From Massilia sp. Root418 (lineage in GTDB: Bacteria > Pseudomonadota > Gammaproteobacteria > Burkholderiales > Burkholderiaceae_D): a stretch of DNA of 64,000 bases. The stretch covers positions 186,001-250,000 of the forward strand of contig NZ_LMEC01000023.1 in the NCBI RefSeq assembly GCF_001425265.1, given 5' to 3'. Below, piece after piece: positions 28,232-36,761 of the stretch (positions within the stretch are counted from its first letter, which is position 1; each line of letters starts with the position of its first letter). The notes beneath the pieces were generated by a model. The model was not told where the DNA came from. It worked only from the letters and a program-made list of their open reading frames with translations, and searched no databases. The translations under genes and the position numbers were made by a program.

Positions 28232-29392
28232 TCAGCCGAAGTGGTCGAAACCCTGCAGATTGAGCGCCAGCGGTTCGCCGTGCGCGTCCACCAGCCGCAG
28301 GCCCGGCCCGGCCTCGATACGGCCCACGCGCGTGACCGCCGTGCCGCTTTGGGCGCCGGCCGCCATCACTGCCTCGCGCGCCGACACGGGCGCCGTGAAG
28401 CACAGCTCGTAATCGTCGCCGCCGGCCGCCATGTAGGCGCGGCGCCATTTCTGCGCGCAGCCGGCCAGCACCGGCCCGGCCGGCAGCGCGTCCACGTCCA
28501 GCACCGCACCCACGCCCGACAGCTTGAGGATATGGCCGATGTCGCCCACCAGCCCGTCCGAGATATCGATGGCCGCGTGTGCGATGCGTTGCTGCGCCAG
28601 CAGCCGACCCAGCGCCACGCGCGGCGTGGGCGCGTGCAACCTGGCCGACGCCGCCGCGAAGCGCGCCGCGCCTTCCGCGCCGCCAGCACCGCCATTACCG
28701 CCAGTACCGCCAGCACGGCCAGAGCTGCCAGCTCTGCCAGCACTGCCAGCGCCGCCATTACCGCCATTACCGCCAGCATCGCCGGCAAGGCCAGCATCGC
28801 CAGCACCGCCCCCACCGCCGGCAAGGCCATTCCCATCGCCACCAGCGGCCGCCCGCGCCAGTTCCTCGCCGGCACCCGGTTCGCGCAGGGAGGCCGCCAG
28901 CGCCAGGCGCGCGTCGCCCAGCGTGCCGGATATCCAGATGTCGTCGCCGGGCCGGGCCGCGTCGCGCCGCAGCGCCTCGCCGGGCGCCAGTTCGCCGAAG
29001 ATGGTGATGCAGATGGTGAGCGGGCCCTTGGTGGTGTCGCCGCCTATCAGCTCGCAGCCGTGCGCGTCGGCCAGCGCGAACAGGCCGGCCGAGAAGCCTG
29101 CCAGCCAGGCGCGGTCGGCTGCCGGCAGCGCCAGCGCCAGCGTGAAGCCGACCGGCCGCGCGCCCATGGCCGCCAGGTCGGACAGGTTCACCGCCAGGCT
29201 CTTATGGCCCAGCCGCACCGGGTCCGCGCCGGCAAAGAAATGGCGCCCCTCCACCAGCATGTCGGACGAAATGGCGGTCTGCATGCCGGCGCCGGGCGTG
29301 AGCAGGGCGCAGTCGTCGCCTATGCCCAGCGTGGCGCGGACAGGGCGGGGGCGGTTGAAGTATTCTGCGATGAGGTCGAATTCGGAGAGCAT
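28232..29392 (-). CDS. thiL: Thiamine-monophosphate kinase with a glycine-rich insertion
   Basis: ThiL phosphorylates thiamine monophosphate to thiamine diphosphate. The 386-residue product has GIGDDCAL (23-30), the SSDMLVEGRHF Mg/ATP segment, HKSLAVNLSDLAAMGA, GGDTTKGP, DISDGL (276-281) and GGDDYELCF, all intact. Normal ThiL is about 320-330 residues; the excess is a Gly/Ala/Asn/Ser insertion at about residues 183-243, between the LGDARLAL segment and the HAPTPRVALG motif. It is encoded by a 9-bp repeat. The gene follows a small membrane protein gene by 20 bp. The insertion lies in a surface region and should not destroy activity. Confidence 0.92.
   Translation of the reverse strand: MLSEFDLIAEYFNRPRPVRATLGIGDDCALLTPGAGMQTAISSDMLVEGRHFFAGADPVRLGHKSLAVNLSDLAAMGARPVGFTLALALPAADRAWLAGFSAGLFALADAHGCELIGGDTTKGPLTICITIFGELAPGEALRRDAARPGDDIWISGTLGDARLALAASLREPGAGEELARAAAGGDGNGLAGGGGGAGDAGLAGDAGGNGGNGGAGSAGRAGSSGRAGGTGGNGGAGGAEGAARFAAASARLHAPTPRVALGRLLAQQRIAHAAIDISDGLVGDIGHILKLSGVGAVLDVDALPAGPVLAGCAQKWRRAYMAAGGDDYELCFTAPVSAREAVMAAGAQSGTAVTRVGRIEAGPGLRLVDAHGEPLALNLQGFDHFG
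28681..28829. repeat. 9-bp in-frame minisatellite inside thiL
   Basis: On the plus strand, units of the type CCGCCATTA, CCGCCAGTA, CCGCCAGCA, CTGCCAGCA and TCGCCGGCA follow one another with a 9-bp period. On the coding strand this gives Gly-Gly/Ala-X triplets resembling a collagen-like peptide. Several units (CCGCCATTA) are identical, pointing to recent expansion. Confidence 0.8.
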
Positions 29393-29412
29393 GCCGCCAT
29401 TGTACTAGCGTC

Positions 29413-29628
29413 CTAGGCGTTGCCGCCCTCGGCCAGTTCGTCTTCCAGCACCATGCGGCGCTTGTGGCGGCTGGAACTGTAGCCCCAGACGCCGGTGGAC
29501 ACCACGGCGGCCGCAGCCAGCAGCGCCGACTGCGCCGAGCCGGGTTCGGCAAAGCACAGCATCACGGTGGCGGCGGGAAAGGCCACACTGGAGAGTCGAA
29601 AGCAGTTGTGCCAAAACTGGTAGCTCAT
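29413..29628 (-). CDS. Small two-span membrane protein, unknown function
   Basis: The 71-residue product has two hydrophobic segments (about 13-28 and 32-48) followed by a basic SSRHKRRM stretch and an acidic tail. The start at 29628 (MSYQFWHN) has a good AGAAAGG ribosome site; a nine-residue upstream extension starts with TTG. It ends 20 bp before thiL and is probably co-transcribed with it. No recognised family. The preceding ~276 bp (29629-29904) is a relatively AT-rich intergenic region holding the divergent promoters of this gene and maeB. Confidence 0.6.
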   Translation of the reverse strand: MSYQFWHNCFRLSSVAFPAATVMLCFAEPGSAQSALLAAAAVVSTGVWGYSSSRHKRRMVLEDELAEGGNA

Positions 29629-29904
29629 CGCGTGCCTTTCTTTCAAGGATGACAAGGGATGTCAATCAAGCCAGTCTATACCCTGAATGCCATATTGTCT
29701 ACAAGAACTAAGACTTTGATGCAACTTTCTTAACTTTGCGCAATAGTTGCGATCTGATAGCTGCCGCGACCATAGAAAAAATTGATAATATTGATAACGC
29801 CGATAGTTATTCTGCCTGATTGGTGAAAATACCTAGCTAACTGAAAGAATTGGTCTGATAGAATCGGAAGCTTTCCCGATAGACAAACAGGAAGGCAGTA
29901 CAGC

Positions 29905-32223
29905 ATGGATTCGTCATCTGATAAAAAAGAGGAATTGAGACAACAACTGCGCCTGGCCGCGCTCGAATACCACGAGTGCCCCAAACCCGGCAAAATCAGT
30001 GTTACCCCCACCAAGCAGTTGACCAACCAGCGCGACCTCGCGCTAGCCTATTCTCCCGGCGTGGCTGCCCCCTGCGAAGAAATCGTCGCCGATCCCGCCA
30101 ACTCCTATAAGTACACTGCGCGCGGCAACCTGGTTGCCGTCATCACCAACGGCACCGCCGTGTTGGGCCTGGGCAATATCGGTCCGCTGGCCGCCAAGCC
30201 TGTGATGGAAGGCAAGGGCGTGCTGTTCAAGAAATTCGCCGGCATCGACGTGTTCGACATCGAGATCAACGAATCCGATCCGGACAAGCTGTGCGACATC
30301 ATCGCCTCGCTGGAACCGACCTTCGGCGGCGTGAACCTGGAAGACATCAAGGCCCCCGAGTGCTTCACCATCGAGCGCCAGCTGCGCGACCGCATGAAGA
30401 TTCCGGTGTTCCATGACGACCAGCACGGCACCGCCATCATCGTGGGCGCGGCATTGCTGAACGGCATACAGCTGGTGGGCAAGAACATCAAGGAATGCAA
30501 ACTGGTGGTTTCCGGCGCCGGCGCGGCCGCGCTGGCCTGCCTGGACCTGATTGTCGACCTGGGCTTCCCGCTGGAAAACATCTTCGTCACCGACCTGGCC
30601 GGCGTGGTCTACAAGGGCCGCACCGAGCTGATGGACCCGGACAAGGAACGCTTCGCGCGCGACACCCCGGCCCGCACCCTGGCCGAAGTGATCCCGGACG
30701 CCGACATCTTCCTGGGCGTGTCCGCCGGCGGCGTGCTGAAGCAGGACATGGTCAAGCAGATGGCGCCCAACCCGCTGATCCTGGCGCTGGCCAACCCGAA
30801 CCCGGAAATCCTGCCGGAAGACGTGAAAGCGGTGCGCGGCGACGCCATCATCTGCACCGGCCGTTCGGACTACCCGAACCAGGTCAACAACGTGCTGTGC
30901 TTCCCCTACATCTTCCGCGGCGCGCTTGACTGCGGCGCCACCACGATTACCCGCGAAATGGAAATCGCCGTGGTGCACGCGATCGCCGAGCTGGCGCACG
31001 CCGAGCAGTCCGACATCGTGGCCACCACCTACGGCATCCAGAACCTGTCGTTCGGCCCCGAGTACCTGATCCCGATGCCGTTCGATCCGCGCCTGCTGAC
31101 CAAGATCGCCCCGGCCGTGGCCAAGGCGGCCTTTGAGTCCGGCGTGGCCACCCGTCCGATCAAGGACCTGGAAGCCTACGCCGACAGCCTGCAGCAGTTC
31201 GTATACCGCTCCGGCACCTTCATGAAGCCGCTGTTCGCGGTGGCCAAGCAGACCCCGGCCGACCTGAAACGCATCGTCTACGCCGAAGGCGAAGAAGAGC
31301 GCGTGCTGCGCGCGGTGCAGGTGGTGGTCGACGAGCGCCTGGCGCGCCCGATCCTGGTGGGCCGCCCGCCGGTGCTGGAGAGCCGCATCCACAAATTCGG
31401 CCTGCGCCTGAAGCAGGGCGTCGACTACGACGTCATCAACCCGGACTTCGACGAGCGCTATCGCGATTACTGGCAGTCCTACTACGCGCTGACCAACCGC
31501 CAGGGCGTGACGCAGGAATACGCCAAGCTGGAAATGCGCCGCCGCCACTCGCTGATTGGCGCCATGATGATCAAGAAGGGCGATGCCGACGGCATGATCT
31601 GCGGCACCTTCGGCACCACCGACCTGCACCTGAAGTATATCGACCAGGTGCTGGGCCGCCGTGTCGGCGCCTGCGTGTACGCCGCCATGAACGTGCTGGT
31701 GCTCCCCGAGCGCCAGCTGGCCATCGTCGACACCCACGTCAACGAGAACCCGGACGCCAACCAGCTGGCCGCCATCACCATCATGGCCGCCGAGGAAATG
31801 AAGCGCTTCGGCCTGCAGCCGCGCGCGGCGCTGCTGTCGCATTCGAACTTCGGCTCGTCCAACAGCGCCTCGGCGCAGAAGATGCGCGCCGCGCTGGCGC
31901 TGGTGAAGCAGCAGGCGCCGGAGCTGGAAGTGGACGGCGAAATGCATGGCGACACCGCCATGGATTCCAAGCTGCGCAACAAGATCATGCCCGATTCCAC
32001 CCTCACGGCGGACGCCAACCTGCTGGTGATGCCGAACATTGACTCGGCCAACATCGCCTACAACCTGCTGAAGACGGCGGCCGGCAACGGCATCGCGGTC
32101 GGCCCCATCCTGCTGGGCTGCGCCGCGCCGGTGCACATCCTGACCCCGTCGGCCACCGTGCGCCGCATCGTCAACATGACGGCGCTGTGCGTGGTGGACG
32201 CGGTGGCCCAGCGCAAGGCTTGA
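29905..32223 (+). CDS. maeB: NADP-dependent malic enzyme, MaeB type with phosphotransacetylase-like domain
   Basis: The 772-residue protein decarboxylates malate to pyruvate with NADP+. The N-terminal malic-enzyme half (about 1-430) has AYSPGVAAPC, HDDQHGTA, the VSGAGAAALACLDL nucleotide loop and ALANPNPEI. The C-terminal half (about 435-772) is a phosphotransacetylase-like regulatory domain (MICGTFGTTDLHL, EMHGDTAMD), catalytically inactive in characterised MaeB proteins. An AGGAAGG ribosome site precedes the ATG. An inverted repeat without a T run follows at 32262. Confidence 0.95.
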   Translation: MDSSSDKKEELRQQLRLAALEYHECPKPGKISVTPTKQLTNQRDLALAYSPGVAAPCEEIVADPANSYKYTARGNLVAVITNGTAVLGLGNIGPLAAKPVMEGKGVLFKKFAGIDVFDIEINESDPDKLCDIIASLEPTFGGVNLEDIKAPECFTIERQLRDRMKIPVFHDDQHGTAIIVGAALLNGIQLVGKNIKECKLVVSGAGAAALACLDLIVDLGFPLENIFVTDLAGVVYKGRTELMDPDKERFARDTPARTLAEVIPDADIFLGVSAGGVLKQDMVKQMAPNPLILALANPNPEILPEDVKAVRGDAIICTGRSDYPNQVNNVLCFPYIFRGALDCGATTITREMEIAVVHAIAELAHAEQSDIVATTYGIQNLSFGPEYLIPMPFDPRLLTKIAPAVAKAAFESGVATRPIKDLEAYADSLQQFVYRSGTFMKPLFAVAKQTPADLKRIVYAEGEEERVLRAVQVVVDERLARPILVGRPPVLESRIHKFGLRLKQGVDYDVINPDFDERYRDYWQSYYALTNRQGVTQEYAKLEMRRRHSLIGAMMIKKGDADGMICGTFGTTDLHLKYIDQVLGRRVGACVYAAMNVLVLPERQLAIVDTHVNENPDANQLAAITIMAAEEMKRFGLQPRAALLSHSNFGSSNSASAQKMRAALALVKQQAPELEVDGEMHGDTAMDSKLRNKIMPDSTLTADANLLVMPNIDSANIAYNLLKTAAGNGIAVGPILLGCAAPVHILTPSATVRRIVNMTALCVVDAVAQRKA

Positions 32224-32261
32224 CAGTAATTAGTTGCCCTGTAACAAGATGTAACTAGTGT

Positions 32262-32292
32262 AAGCCCGCCCCGGTGCAAACCGGGCGGGCTT
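32262..32292 (+). terminator. Possible terminator after maeB
   Basis: A perfect 10-bp stem (AAGCCCGCCC / GGGCGGGCTT) with an 11-nt loop lies 38 bp after the maeB stop. It lacks a clear T tract (CGTGCCTCTG follows), so termination may be weak or Rho-assisted. Confidence 0.5.
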
Positions 32293-32347
32293 CGTGCCTC
32301 TGTTACAATAACCGGCTGTCAAAGTTCTGTTGGAAAACGTGAATATC

Positions 32348-33391
32348 ATGCAAAAGACTAAAAAAGCGCTCGTTACGGGCATTACCGGCCAGGATGGCGC
32401 CTATCTGGCAGAACTGCTGCTGGGCAAGGGCTATGAAGTCACCGGGACCTACCGCCGCACCAGTTCCGTGAACTTCTGGCGCATTGAAGAACTGGGCATC
32501 CAGAACCACCCGAATCTGAAACTGGTCGAATACGACCTGACCGACCTGAGTTCGAGCATCCGCCTGCTGCAGAATGGCGGCTTCGACGAGATCTACAACC
32601 TGGCCGCGCAAAGCTTTGTCGGCGTGTCCTTCGAACAGCCTGTCACCACCGCCGAAATCACCGGCGTGGGCCCGGTCAACCTGCTGGAAGCGATCCGCAT
32701 CGTCAATCCGAAGATCCGCTTCTACCAGGCGTCGACCTCGGAAATGTTCGGCAAGGTGCAAGCCATTCCGCAGGTGGAAGACACCCCGTTCTACCCGCGC
32801 AGCCCCTACGGCGTGGCCAAGCTGTACGCCCACTGGATGACCGTGAACTACCGCGAATCCTACGGCATCTTCGGCTCCTCGGGCATCCTGTTCAACCACG
32901 AGTCGCCGCTGCGCGGCCGCGAGTTCGTCACCCGCAAGATCACCGACTCGGTGGCCAAGATCAAGCTGGGCAAGCTGGACGTGCTGGAGCTGGGCAATAT
33001 GGACGCCAAGCGCGACTGGGGCTTCGCCAAGGAATACGTGGAAGGCATGTGGCGCATCCTGCAGGCTGATGAACCAGGCACTTACGTGCTGGCCACCAAC
33101 CGCACCGAAACCGTGCGCGACTTCGTCACCATGGCCTTCAAGGCCGCCGGCATCGCCATCGAATGGAAGGGCGAAGCGGAGAATGAAACCGGGCACGACG
33201 CCAAGACCGGCAAAACGCTGGTGCGCGTCAATCCGAAGTTCTACCGTCCTGCCGAAGTGGAACTGCTGATCGGCAATCCGGCCAAGGCCACCAAGGAACT
33301 GGGCTGGGCGCCGAAAACCACGCTGGAAGAGCTGTGCCAGCTGATGGTGGACGCCGACCTGCGCCGCAACGAGATCGGTTTCTCGTTCTGA
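32348..33391 (+). CDS. gmd: GDP-mannose 4,6-dehydratase
   Basis: Gmd converts GDP-D-mannose to GDP-4-keto-6-deoxy-D-mannose. The 347-residue SDR enzyme has the NAD(P) loop GITGQDGAYL, the YRRTSSVNFWRIEEL segment, QASTSEMFGKVQ, the catalytic Tyr-x3-Lys (YGVAK), FNHESPLRG and RDWGFAKEYVE. A TTG 18 bp upstream could extend it by six residues, but the ATG is preferred. The stop shares one base with the rmd start (TGATG), so the two are translationally coupled. It opens a sugar nucleotide-glycosyltransferase module. Confidence 0.95.
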   Translation: MQKTKKALVTGITGQDGAYLAELLLGKGYEVTGTYRRTSSVNFWRIEELGIQNHPNLKLVEYDLTDLSSSIRLLQNGGFDEIYNLAAQSFVGVSFEQPVTTAEITGVGPVNLLEAIRIVNPKIRFYQASTSEMFGKVQAIPQVEDTPFYPRSPYGVAKLYAHWMTVNYRESYGIFGSSGILFNHESPLRGREFVTRKITDSVAKIKLGKLDVLELGNMDAKRDWGFAKEYVEGMWRILQADEPGTYVLATNRTETVRDFVTMAFKAAGIAIEWKGEAENETGHDAKTGKTLVRVNPKFYRPAEVELLIGNPAKATKELGWAPKTTLEELCQLMVDADLRRNEIGFSF

Positions 33392-34335
33392 TGAACGGCC
33401 AGCCGCAGGCACTGCTGCAGCTGCTGTCGCCCGCCACCGAAGGCGCCGGCAAGCGCGCCCTCGTCACGGGACTGGCCGGTTTCACCGGCCAGTACGTGGC
33501 GGCCGAGCTGCGCGCGGCGGGCTACCGCGTCACCGGCACTACCGTGCCGGGCCACGCCGGCGTGTCCGAGGACATGCTGGCGGTGGACCTGACCGACCGC
33601 GCCGCCGTGGCGGCCATGGTGCAGCAGGTGCAGCCCGATGTGGTGGTGCACCTGGCGGCCATCGCCTTCGTGGCGCACGCCGACATCGAACAGATTTACC
33701 GCGTCAACGTGGTCGGCACGCGCAACCTGCTGGAAGGCCTGGCCGCGCTGGAGAAGAAGCCGTCCGCCGTGCTGCTGGCGTCGAGCGCCAATATCTACGG
33801 CAATGCCGACCTGCCCATCCTGGGCGAGGAGGTGGCCCCGGCCCCCGCCAACGACTACGCCGTCTCCAAGCTGTCCATGGAATACATGGCCCGTTTGTGG
33901 ATGGACAAGCTGCCCATCATCATCACGCGTCCGTTCAACTACACGGGCGTGGGCCAGCATGAGAACTTCCTGCTGCCGAAAATCGTTTCGCACTTCCGCC
34001 GCAAGGCCGCCGACATCGAGCTGGGCAACCTGCACGTGTGGCGCGACTTTTCCGACGTGCGCATGGTCGCCGCCGCGTACCGCCAGCTGCTGGCCAGGGC
34101 GCCGGCAGGGCAGACCTTCAACATCTGCTCCAGCACCGGCTATTCGCTGGGCGAAGCGCTGGACATGATGGGCCGCATCGCCGGCTACCAGATCAACGTG
34201 CATGTGAACCCCGCCTTTGTGCGCGCCAACGAAGTGGTGCGCCTGGTCGGCGACAACACCCGCCTGGCCGGCGTGGTGGGACAGATCGTGCCGGTGCCGC
34301 TGGAGCAGACGCTGCGCTGGATGTACGAGGCTTGA
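33391..34335 (+). CDS. rmd: GDP-6-deoxy-D-lyxo-4-hexulose reductase (Rmd-like)
   Basis: The 314-residue SDR has GLAGFTGQYV (nucleotide loop), HLAAIAFV, LLASSANIYGN, the Tyr-x3-Lys YAVSK and ITRPFNYTGVGQ, matching Rmd of A-band LPS loci, which reduces the Gmd product to GDP-D-rhamnose. A fucose-type reductase is the alternative, but GMER proteins carry different signatures. An N-terminal extension of about 20 residues (MNGQPQALLQLLSPATEG) precedes the loop. Coupled start with gmd, and two mannosyl/rhamnosyl-type GT4 genes follow, so D-rhamnose polymer synthesis is the likely output. Confidence 0.83.
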   Translation: MNGQPQALLQLLSPATEGAGKRALVTGLAGFTGQYVAAELRAAGYRVTGTTVPGHAGVSEDMLAVDLTDRAAVAAMVQQVQPDVVVHLAAIAFVAHADIEQIYRVNVVGTRNLLEGLAALEKKPSAVLLASSANIYGNADLPILGEEVAPAPANDYAVSKLSMEYMARLWMDKLPIIITRPFNYTGVGQHENFLLPKIVSHFRRKAADIELGNLHVWRDFSDVRMVAAAYRQLLARAPAGQTFNICSSTGYSLGEALDMMGRIAGYQINVHVNPAFVRANEVVRLVGDNTRLAGVVGQIVPVPLEQTLRWMYEA

Positions 34336-34340
34336 GTGTC

Positions 34341-35474
34341 TTGCGCATTGGCCTTTCCACCACCACTGTTGAACCGGTCCTGACCGGTGGCCGGCTTGAC
34401 GGCATAGGCGTCTACAGCCAGGCCCTGCTGCGGCATCTGCCGCCGGCGGGGTGCGCCGTGCAGGCCATGTCGTTTGCGCCGTTCGCCCTGTCCGGCAGCG
34501 GCGCGGACGCGCTCCGCGTGGGCGCCGCCATGCCGCACTCCTTCCCCGTCACCACCCTGCGCGACCTGTGCACGCCCGGCGCCGTGCGCGAGCACATGCC
34601 CAGCGTGGACCTGTACCATTCCACCGACTACCGCACCGTGCGCATGGACTGCATGGTGGTGGCCACCCTGCACGACGCGCTGCCGCTGGCGCACCCCGAG
34701 TGGTGCAGCCCGCGCCTGCGCGGCCTGAAGAACTGGCTGCAGCGCAAGGCCGCGCGCAAGGCAGACCACGTGATCGCGGTGTCGCACTTCGCCGTGCGCG
34801 AGCTGGTGCAGTGCTTCGGCATCGACGAGCGCCGCATCAGCGTGGTGCACAACGGCGTGGACGAGCGCTGGCTCGACGCGCCTGCGCCGGAGGCGGTGGC
34901 GGCCACCCAGGCGCAGTACGGCCTGAAGCCGGGCTACTTCCTGTTTGTCGGCACCCTGCAGCCGCGCAAGAACCTGGGCCGCGTGCTGGAAGCCTACCTG
35001 TCCCTGCCGCCGGTGGTGCGCGCCAAACGCCAGCTGGTGGTGGTGGGCGCGCCGGGCTGGCGCAGCGAGGAACTGCAGGCGCAGATGAAGGCTGCGGTGC
35101 AGAACGGCGAGAACGTGCTGTGGCTGGACCGCCTGACCCACGAAGAGCAGCTGCGCCACGTGTATGCGGGCGCCGGCGCCTTCGTCTTCCCGTCCCTCTA
35201 CGAGGGCTTCGGCATCCCGGTGGTGGAGGCTTTCGCCTCCGGCGTGCCGGTGATCGCATCCAACACCTCTTCGCTGCCGGAAGTCACGCGCGGCGCTGCG
35301 CTGGAAGTCGACCCGCTGTCGGTGCCCGCCATCGGCGCGGCCATGCTGGAGCTGGCGCGCGACGATGCGCTGCGGGCCCGCTGCGTGGCCGCCGGCCGCG
35401 TGCGCGCCGTCGAATTGACGTGGGCCGAAACCGCCCGCAAGACGGCGGCCGTGTACCACACCCTCTTATCCTGA
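34341..35474 (+). CDS. GT4-family glycosyltransferase (WbpY/mannosyltransferase B-like)
   Basis: The ~377-residue protein has an N-terminal acceptor domain with a GGRLDGIGVYSQALLRHLP motif and a C-terminal GT-B donor domain: FVGTLQPRKNL, the retaining signature FPSLYEGFGIPVVEAFASGVPVIAS and LPEV. No ATG is near the start; TTG at 34341 follows GAGG by 10 nt, and a TTG at 34332 overlapping the rmd stop is the alternative. Likely a retaining rhamnosyl- or mannosyltransferase using the GDP-sugar made by the two upstream enzymes. Confidence 0.83.
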   Translation: MRIGLSTTTVEPVLTGGRLDGIGVYSQALLRHLPPAGCAVQAMSFAPFALSGSGADALRVGAAMPHSFPVTTLRDLCTPGAVREHMPSVDLYHSTDYRTVRMDCMVVATLHDALPLAHPEWCSPRLRGLKNWLQRKAARKADHVIAVSHFAVRELVQCFGIDERRISVVHNGVDERWLDAPAPEAVAATQAQYGLKPGYFLFVGTLQPRKNLGRVLEAYLSLPPVVRAKRQLVVVGAPGWRSEELQAQMKAAVQNGENVLWLDRLTHEEQLRHVYAGAGAFVFPSLYEGFGIPVVEAFASGVPVIASNTSSLPEVTRGAALEVDPLSVPAIGAAMLELARDDALRARCVAAGRVRAVELTWAETARKTAAVYHTLLS

Positions 35475-35478
35475 ATCT

Positions 35479-36609
35479 ATGCGCGTCCTCCATTTCTACA
35501 AGACCTATTACCCCGATTCGTGGGGCGGCATCGAGCAGGTGATACGCCAGATGTGTGTGGGCACCTCGCGCCTGGGCGTGAAGAACGACGTGTTGACCCT
35601 GACCCGCAACGGCGGCCCCGCGCAGATGGAAATCGAAGGCCACACCGTGCACCGGGTGCCGCTCAATTTCGAGATCGCCTCGAACGCCATGTCGTTCGCG
35701 GCCATCCGCAAGCTCAAGCACCTGGCGCGCAATGCGGACGTGATCCACTATCATTTCCCCTGGCCCTTCATGGACCTGGCGCATTTCATGGCGCGCATCG
35801 ACAAGCCCAGCGTGGTCACCTACCACTCGGACATCGTGCGCCAGAAGGCGCTGCTGCGGGTGTACACGCCGCTCAAGCAGCGCTTCCTGAAGAGCGTGGA
35901 CGCCATCGTGGCCACCTCGCCCAACTACCTGGCCTCGTCGCCGGTGCTGGGCCGCTACAAGCACAAGACCCGCACCATCACCTACGGCCTGGACCAGTCG
36001 ATCTATCCCAAGCCGCCGCAGGCGGTGCTGGATAAATGGCGCGCGCGCTGCGGCGAGCGCTTTTTCCTGTTCGTGGGCATGCTGCGCTATTACAAGGGCC
36101 TGCACATCCTGCTGGACGCGCTGGCCGGCACCGACTACCCGGTGGTGATCGTGGGGGCCGGGCCGCTGGAGCAGGAACTCAAGGCGCACGCGGAGCGCCT
36201 GGGCTTGACCCATGTGATGTTTGTCGGCGCGCTGGAGGAAGAGGACAAGGTGGCGCTGCTGGAGCTGTGCTACGCCATGGCCTTCCCGTCGCACCTGCGT
36301 TCGGAAGCATTCGGCATCTCGCTGCTGGAAGGGGCCATGTATGGCAAGCCGATGATTTCGAGCGAGATCGGCACCGGCACAACTTACATCAACGTGGACC
36401 GGGTGACGGGACTGGTGGTGCCGCCGAGCGACCCGCAGGCATTTGGGGCCGCCATGCGCACCTTGTGGGAACAGCCGGAGCTGGCCGCCGCCATGGGCAG
36501 GCGCGCCGCCGAGCGCTATCAGGAGTTGTTTACGGCCGAGCGTATGGCCGGCAGTTATCTGGCGCTGTACCGGGAGCTGGCTGATGGCGGGTTACGCGCT
36601 GCGCGCTAA
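35479..36609 (+). CDS. GT4-family glycosyltransferase (WbpZ-like), 3' end formed by a REP element
   Basis: The 376-residue GT-B enzyme starts with VLHFYKTYYPDSWGGIEQ (GG acceptor loop), has VTYHSD, FLFVGMLRYYKGL, VGAGPLEQEL and the EX7E-type FPSHLRSEAFGISLLEGAMYGKP. It begins 4 bp after the previous gene. The last residues (GGLRAAR) and the stop TAA at 36607 are encoded inside the REP palindrome at 36587-36616, so an ancestral C-terminus was probably replaced by insertion. It likely acts with the preceding transferase on a D-rhamnose-containing polysaccharide. Confidence 0.85.
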   Translation: MRVLHFYKTYYPDSWGGIEQVIRQMCVGTSRLGVKNDVLTLTRNGGPAQMEIEGHTVHRVPLNFEIASNAMSFAAIRKLKHLARNADVIHYHFPWPFMDLAHFMARIDKPSVVTYHSDIVRQKALLRVYTPLKQRFLKSVDAIVATSPNYLASSPVLGRYKHKTRTITYGLDQSIYPKPPQAVLDKWRARCGERFFLFVGMLRYYKGLHILLDALAGTDYPVVIVGAGPLEQELKAHAERLGLTHVMFVGALEEEDKVALLELCYAMAFPSHLRSEAFGISLLEGAMYGKPMISSEIGTGTTYINVDRVTGLVVPPSDPQAFGAAMRTLWEQPELAAAMGRRAAERYQELFTAERMAGSYLALYRELADGGLRAAR

Positions 36610-36620
36610 CCCGCCCTACG
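36587..36620. repeat. REP-like palindrome 3, overlapping a gene end
   Basis: GGCGGGTTA and TAACCCGCC arms flank a self-complementary middle (CGCGCTGCGCGC), followed by CTAC. It contains the last codons and stop of the upstream glycosyltransferase. Confidence 0.85.
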
Positions 36621-36649
36621 GTCGCACGCACCTTGTTGGTCGTACCCGG

Positions 36650-36720
36650 CGGCGCCAAGACCGCACCGATTGTTGACCGTAATCCGCCGGCGCCAGGAAC
36701 GCACCGATTGCTGACCGTAG
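36650..36720. repeat. Duplicated 38-bp unit between REP copies
   Basis: CGGCGCCA occurs at 36650 and 36688, each followed by a closely similar (A/G)GA(C/A)CGCACCGATTG(T/C)TGACCGTA stretch. A weaker third copy (GCACGCACCTTGTTGGTCGTA) lies at about 36625. The unit sits between REP copies 3 and 4, and its end (TGACCGTAGGGCGGGTTAG) matches the right edge of the island at 28197. Confidence 0.7.
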
Positions 36721-36752
36721 GGCGGGTTAGGCGCGCAGCGCCGTAACCCGCC
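36717..36752. repeat. REP-like palindrome 4
   Basis: GTAG plus GGCGGGTTA, a GGCGCGCAGCGCC middle and TAACCCGCC. It lies just past the stop codon of the HD-GYP regulator (36762), in inverted arrangement to copy 3. Confidence 0.85.
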
Positions 36753-36761
36753 GGCGCCGCC

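Noticed and set aside
27237..28448. A minus-strand frame encoding a repetitive MHYPGP-like peptide
   Set aside because: The periodic peptide is a by-product of the 18-bp tandem units read in one frame. The rest overlaps the EAL gene and thiL antisense.
29393..29904. Thiamine-pyrophosphate riboswitch upstream of thiL
   Set aside because: No CUGAGA/ACC-type conserved thi-box elements are visible. thiL instead follows a small gene by 20 bp.
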